DNA of 64,000 nt, from assembly GCA_012274445.1 (NCBI GenBank), contig JAAROD010000026.1, positions 682,001 to 746,000 of the forward strand, written 5' to 3'. The translations under genes and the position numbers were made by a program. Shown here in pieces: positions 58,240-64,000 of this stretch. Numbering within the stretch: position 1 is the stretch's first letter; the number at the start of each line of letters is the position of its first letter. The DNA comes from Sclerotiophoma versabilis. Lineage: Eukaryota > Ascomycota > Dothideomycetes > Pleosporales > Didymellaceae. The notes beneath the pieces were generated by a model that saw nothing but the letters and a program-made list of their open reading frames with translations, did no database searches and was not told the origin of the DNA.

Positions 58240-61200
58240 TCACCCCCTCTTCACCATCCCATACCCCCTACTCAACGTACGATCCACATCCAGCGACCTA
58301 GCCGCCTCAGCAGTCCGCCCATCCCCCTCATCCGTGGGCAAAACCTGCACTCTACTCTCTAGAAGCGCCTTGACCTCATTCTCCCTCCTCTCCTCCTCGG
58401 CCCGCTTCAACCCATCCGCAACCTCTCTCACCCGCGCTTCTTCATCCTTGTCCCGATTCGTCGCCCGGTCCCAGCCCTGCTGCAGCTCGCCGGCCGCAGC
58501 CTCCTCTAGTCTGCGCTTGACAAGTGCGTCTTTCTCGAGGGCGCGGAAGTGGTCTTCAGGCGTGGGGAAGAAGGCGCAGAGCAGTGCTTTGGCGGCTATT
58601 TCGAAGATTATGACGGCGAGCAGGATGATGATGAGGCAGAGCCACCATGTTAGGCTTGCACCGAAGCCGCGCAGGAAGGTGGAGCGGACGTAGTAGATTG
58701 TGGATTTGGGGTTGTAGGTAGCGCTTAGGATGATGTTCCAGAGGAACCAACCGCCGACGGAGCAGAAGATTGCGATGCCATTTGTGATTGTTTTGGAGTG
58801 GGTTTCAATGAATCTGCGAGGAGGTTAGCCGGGGTGTGGTGTGCGGGGAGAAATAAGGGTTACGTACTGCATCTTCAGACTTATGGACCAGACAACCGCG
58901 GTATAGGTTATGCTGCCGAGGGCGAAGATGGAGTTGTCTTCGGTGAAGAGGGCGTCGCCGAAGAGCGAGAGCATGCAGAAGTACACTACCATTGCTTCTG
59001 CGGACGCCATGAACATCCAGCCCAAGTAGATTTTGAAATTGAAGCCGCCGTTGCGTTGACCTTTAGTGTATAGTTCCGGAACGGCTAGGAGAGTTGATGC
59101 AGAAAGGTCTTTCTCGAACACGCCCATGAAGATTACAGGGAGCGACGTGAAGAGCGTATTGAACATACTAAGCGACCACGATTCGTATAAAGACGTTCCG
59201 GTGTAGCCAACGGAGCGTTGGTAGAGGGCTTGTGTGAGGTAGAAAAGCATTTCCTTCCAGAACGTGCCCACGGTATATTTACAAGTGCGAATGTAGTTCC
59301 ATCGACCATGGACAAGGAGGAGCTTTGTCAGGAACCTGAATTGCGCGATAGAGTAGTCGGAAGTACGCGCTGCTTGGAGCCCTTCTTTCCCTGTAATGCC
59401 GATGCCAACGTGCGCTTCTTGGATCATAGCGATGTCGTTTGCGCCATCACCAATGGCGAGGGTAATGCTCTTCTTTACACGTTTGCGGATGGTATGGACG
59501 AGGAGGGCTTTTTGGGAAGGCGAGGCGCGGCAGCAGATTACCGAGTCTGCAAGGATGGCTAGCTCGTAGAACAGGACCTGAAGTGTATCGTCTTCAGTAA
59601 TGCGCGAGAGGGTCTGACCGTCGACTACAACTACCGAGTGCGCTACTGTACCCTGTGTAATGGCGATGACAGCTGCGGCAGCCATTTCGTCAACTTGACC
59701 GGCTTCGTGGTCAAGGATTGTCACGGTGGAATAGTCTTTGATCAGGCGACAGGAGTAACCGATGTTAATGGCAGTTTCGCGCTTGTCGCCTGTCAGCATC
59801 CACATCTTAATCTTGGCTCTACGCAGCTTATCAATCGCCTCTGGAACGCCTTGCTGGAGCTTGTCTTCGATGGCGGTTGCTGCACACAAATCGAGGTTCT
59901 GTTCGATCATATCGCCAGCTTCTTCAATCAGTCGCGTCCGGTCCACAAGACTAGTTGTAGCCTCGAGGTAGCCTTTCTTCCATGTCTGGTACTCATCTTC
60001 TGTCAGGTAGCGGTAACCATACAGAAGTGTTCGAAGACCCTCGGTGGCAAAATCGTTGATGTGTTGGAGGCAACGCTCAATCACAGCGGACTCATCACCT
60101 GCTACGTTCTCGTCAACCATGGCCTCCATGTCTTCCAATTGCATCGAACTTCTTGCGGATGATGCCACAGAGGAGAGACGTCCAAGGTTTGACGGGCGAG
60201 GTGTTCGTGTAGGCGATACAGTATCTTGAATGGAGTGCCGACCGAAATCGTTCTCGCGTTCCCGCAGCCACAAATCAACCTCATCCCTTGCAGACATGGA
60301 AGGCCGACCGCCAATACTGCTTCGAGCGATCGACTGCCTCCCGATGTTGATACTGGCTCGGGCAGCTCGTGCGACCGACATACTTCTACGGCCACCAATA
60401 CTGCTATTCCTCTCAATCTGTTCGCTCATACGAGCTATGGCGGATTGGACTTCCATGCTCTTCCTCTTGTTCGCAAGACGCTCAATCTCGACCATCTTTT
60501 TGTTTGCAAGCGTAGCCAGCTTGAGCCGCTGCATGACGATGGAGTCTGCGCCTTTACAAATGATACACACACGCCCGTCTGGAAAGCGTAGGATGATTGA
60601 CATTCGCTTCCGCTTGCTAGAGAACTCGATCACGTCAAGGATTTCATAAGTCTCAAGTAACGGCTCACCCTCTGATCCAGTAGGCAGAATTTTGAGGGTT
60701 ATGGTATGCACATCGCGGTTGATCAACAGAAAGCCCATGTCCTGAGCAGCTTGAACAAGGGCAAGTTCATCAGGAGAAGAAGCCATGAAATGCGTCTTCC
60801 CATCCTCTTGGATCTCTGGTAGACAGGTGTGGCAGAGTGCCAGGGAGAGAAGGAACATGCGCGCTTTCCGCGAGAAAGGAGTATGCGGCTTTCGCTGTAT
60901 GTAGCGAAGCATGTCGCCAGTCAGAAGCTCTCGAGAAACCTTGTGCGGTCTTGTCGTCGACTGCCATTTCGAGCCCATCGTCTCTCCGGCGTCTGTCTGT
61001 TCGCTGAAGTCAAGCATAGCCGTGCCGCGCTCCTCAGATAAGGCGTCTTTAGTTGATCGCACACTATTTCTACCCCTAGCAGGCTCTTTGCCCTTCTTGC
61101 GTGGCCTATTCTTGAGCTTCTTCTTGTTTGAGTCAGGCAGATCAGCGTCGTGAAGCCAAGCAACTCCAGCCACGCTCAGCTTGCGAAACTTCATCGAGTT

Positions 61201-63309
61201 GTCTGTAAGTGTACCTGTTTTGTCGGAAAAGATATAGCTAATCTGACCAAGCTCTTCGTTGATGGTCGAGGTTCTTGGTTCGCAAGGTGTGTCTGACACT
61301 GGATCATACATGTCGATGTCGGTGTGTAAAAAGAACATCTGTGCCAGCTTTACAATCTCCAAGCTGACGTACAGCGACAACGGGATCATGGTATTAAACA
61401 TGATGATGAAGGAAGTAAAACTTGGAAAGAAGGCGACAGAGGATCCAGATAGGTACCATAACTCGTCTTCCTTGCGCTGCCATATCTTATATGCAACAGC
61501 ATTGAAGACGGAGAGAAGAATGACAAAAAAGACAATGATGATGACTATGCGGTTGACAAAGCCTTGAAGTGCGGGAGCCTTGATGCGCGGGTTCTTATTG
61601 GCGTTCATGCGAATACGGCACTCCTCGCCAGAGTAGATAACAAGTCCAACAGCATCTGGAGTGTTTCGGAGGATACTGCCTCGGAAGATGATCTCGTTCA
61701 GCGTCAACGGTGCTTGTTTACCGCCCACTTTGACACGGCCCTCAAAGCTGTACAAGTCGCGGTTCGGATCTTCAATTACGAATTCAGCTTCCGTCCGAAG
61801 TACGTCCTTCTGGTTCTTGATGATTTTCGACATTGATGCCGTGGTTTGCTTGCTTTTCAAGTTCGTCTCGCCGTCCAGAGCCATGGTCTCTACAAAAGCT
61901 ACACTATTCTCTCCACTGGAGTGCAGCAAAGCGAGGTCTGCTGGCGCGGCATCATTACGATCCAGCCTGATGATATCCCCGACCTGAATGTCCTGCCACT
62001 TGATGGTCTCCCACACCAGCTTCTCTGGCTCAGGGGAGGATACACTTCCGTCATCCGTCGAATTCGTTTTGAAGTGTGGCGATGGGGACGAAACTGCGCG
62101 CAGGACCTTTGCTTCTCGGTTGTTCTCAGCCTTATCGAGTCGGTATCTTCTCAAGTCGTCGTAACCTTCTTTCGCGATGGAAAGGAAAACAAAAAACAAT
62201 AATGGTACAATGGTGGTGTACTTTCCAGTGGTACTGAGGTCGGGTATCATTTGAAGGATAGAGATTACAAGGAAATAGAAATTTGCGAGTTTCGAAAACT
62301 GAGCAACAAGTTGACGCGGTACAAAATTCCAGGCTGAGTACCGTGTTGATCGTATCCAGTTATGTACATACGGTTGGGAGGTTCGTTCATCGATCAAGGG
62401 CTCTCTCCGTGCGGGATCCAAAAATATGTGCCGTCCATCCTTGCTAGGCGGTATGTCATGCTGTCGCAGTATGAACTTGCGTGCCCGCACTGCAAAATCG
62501 CGGAGCTGCTTGCCATATGCTGACCTCTTGCCAGCCTGGCCTTTTGTCCAACTGTTGTAGTGCGGTAAAGCAATTGGCCCTCTCCCTAGTTTCGCTTTCG
62601 CGAGGTCTGATGCTTCCGAGGCAAACTCCATCTGTGCAGGAGTGACAGACACAACAGTGTTCCCACTCTTTGCTGCATCTCTGTTGCCATACACCCTCGA
62701 CTGGCCTTGGTCACTCTGCGAGCTGCCAATGTCCTCGTCCAACTCGATGCTTGCTGCCGGGGGTGGGGCGTGGTCGGCGTAGTTCCTCCGAAACAGGGCA
62801 CTGCGCATGGACAGGCCTCGGTTGCGAGTCTTGGAGGAGAGCAGCGAGCTCTTGCCTGCGGGGCGTGGTGGCAGTGGCGAGGTGTGTGAGGACGGCGAAC
62901 TGCTTCCATGCGCTGGGGTCTCTGGGCCCTCGGGAGACACCTCGCGCGTGTCGATGGTCAAGTCTGGAGTGCCGGGTCGTCCTTTCGTGGTTGGGCCCTT
63001 TCCAGTCTGAGCGACTTCATCGACAGACGCTCTGTTGCGTGCCAGACTCGACCGTTGCGCCGGCACATGCCGTTCGATGTCGACCGAGAAGCGCACGCGT
63101 TGCGAGACGTCAGAGGACAGGCGTGAGGCTGTCGGTCGAGAGGTGCGTTCCATGGCTGAGGCTCGCGAGGCAATAGTCTCTTGTGGGTTCTCAATCGCAT
63201 ACGGGGGGGCGGTGGTCGTCTCCGCGGCAGTCGTTGTGAGTTCGTCGTCATCGTAAGAGGCAGAGCGCCGTCTGCGCGCGCCGCTGCTGGAGTCTGCGGC
63301 GTCTGACAT
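58240..63309 (-). CDS. DNF3: DNF3-type P4-ATPase, phospholipid flippase
   Basis: Two exons, 58868-63309 and 58240-58813, with a 54-nt intron, encode 1671 aa. The start is the ATG at 63309, shortly after a GTG-initiated extension. P-type marks are complete: actuator MALDGETNLK, phosphorylation site SDKTGTLTD (D696), hinge GDGANDIAMIQEAHVGIGI, and about ten membrane spans. The first-span region QFSKLANFYFLVISILQMIP and the RYRLDKAENN stretch resemble yeast Dnf3 rather than Dnf1/2 or Drs2, and the length matches Dnf3 (about 1650 aa). An unusually long Ser/Arg-rich insert sits in the nucleotide-binding domain (about 60.2-60.5 kb). The N-terminus of about 250 residues is disordered. By family knowledge it moves aminophospholipids to the cytosolic leaflet of late Golgi or endosomal membranes, with a Cdc50-type partner. 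Confidence 0.9.
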
Positions 63310-64000
63310 GGCCGTCCAACATGCCACACGTAGGCAAAACGAGCGTCGTGGGCGGAGGGCCTCGCAGCTTGCGTGACGAGTCGAGTCGCTGGTCCTTCTG
63401 GACGATCTAGCGGCTCGTCTTAGCGATTACGCGGCGGAGAGGCTCTCCGAAGTCGAGGTCTGTTCATCTGGGAGGCGCGGGCGCTTGAGGACAGGCGGTA
63501 GCAGGCTGTTGGAAATGAATGGGCGCCTGTGGGCGGAGTCGCTGCCCACACGGCTCGGCGGCTGAATTTGGACAGCCTTGACTCGGCTGACGCCCGTGAT
63601 GCGTGCTGCATGGATCCCTGCATCGTGCTGCGAACCGTTGACGTAACCATCCAAGCCGGACTGCCGCTGCCGCTCCACGGCCCCGGATCCAGAAAGCTAC
63701 TCCACAGACGTGCGTCTAGAGGTGTTGAGAACCATGGATGCGCTCGAGCATCGCCACGTGGCAGACAAAGGACTCCCACGTGGTCGGCCATCACCTGAGC
63801 GCTTTTCTGTTTGGTTGGAACGGTGCTGCGATTACGCTATGCTACGCTATGCTATACAGAGCTCGACTAAAATACTACTGTTAAAGCAGGGACAAAGAAA
63901 AGAAAATCAGCGCAAGCAAAGCATTTGTCTAGCAAGAGCTCGAATGCCATTCAATTGCACTGAACCAGCTACACGCTACTCCAACGCCCGGTAAGAATGC
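63310..64000. other. Upstream region of DNF3, no supported gene
   Basis: About 0.7 kb to the window edge. It holds the DNF3 promoter and 5' UTR. Small frames on both strands have no support. A short GCTATGCTAC-like direct repeat lies near 63836-63855. Confidence 0.55.

Noticed and set aside
1..64000. tRNA, 5S rRNA, CRISPR arrays, intact transposons
   Set aside because: I looked for B-box-like GGTTCGA contexts, 5S-like blocks, regularly spaced repeats and transposase-like motifs and found nothing convincing. A tRNAscan-SE and RepeatMasker run would be decisive.

Overview
The window looks like nuclear DNA of a filamentous ascomycete (Pezizomycotina). A dothideomycete of the Pleosporales type is my best guess, but that is inference. 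The evidence is the gene set (VAC8, URB2, RPC53, MIC10, a DNF3-type flippase, a secreted GtaA-type glutaminase, a CFEM/PTH11-like receptor) and the gene structure: many introns of about 46-60 nt with GT..AG ends, on both strands, with no operons. I saw no tRNA, rRNA, CRISPR array or intact transposon.

Region 1 (about 0.4-24.5 kb) is mostly conserved and gene-dense: an LDB19-type arrestin, a RING-H2 protein, a zinc alcohol dehydrogenase, the Pol III subunit RPC53, the vacuolar armadillo protein VAC8, a divergent Ser/Thr kinase, a secreted glutaminase, a small two-span membrane protein and an acetoacetyl-CoA synthetase. Genes within this stretch are separated by spacers of up to about 2.3 kb.

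Region 2 (about 24.5-35 kb) is gene-poor and decayed. It holds a pair of related small genes that I could not place in any family (a broken copy at 26.1 kb and an intact three-exon copy at 28.3 kb), and a CFEM-domain rhodopsin-like receptor gene that carries an in-frame stop. Region 3 (about 35-49 kb) alternates intact genes with damaged ones. The intact genes are an AlkB-like dioxygenase, phospholipase C, a GH105 rhamnogalacturonyl hydrolase, a cyclase-family enzyme and an NCS1 permease. The damaged ones are an unknown gene with four in-frame stops and a frameshift, and an F-box-like/TPR gene with a C-terminal frameshift. Most of the inactivating stops can be explained by C-to-T change in a CpA or CpG context, which resembles old repeat-induced point mutation; that link is inference.

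Region 4 (about 52.7-63.3 kb) is again core genome: MIC10 and URB2 diverge from a promoter of about 235 bp, and URB2 converges on a large DNF3-type P4-ATPase. Regions 1 and 4 mostly encode housekeeping functions (ribosome and Pol III function, mitochondrial cristae, membrane lipid asymmetry, vacuole). The middle encodes sensing and nutrition (receptor, PLC, pectin-fragment hydrolase, glutaminase, nucleobase uptake). I see no co-regulated cluster.
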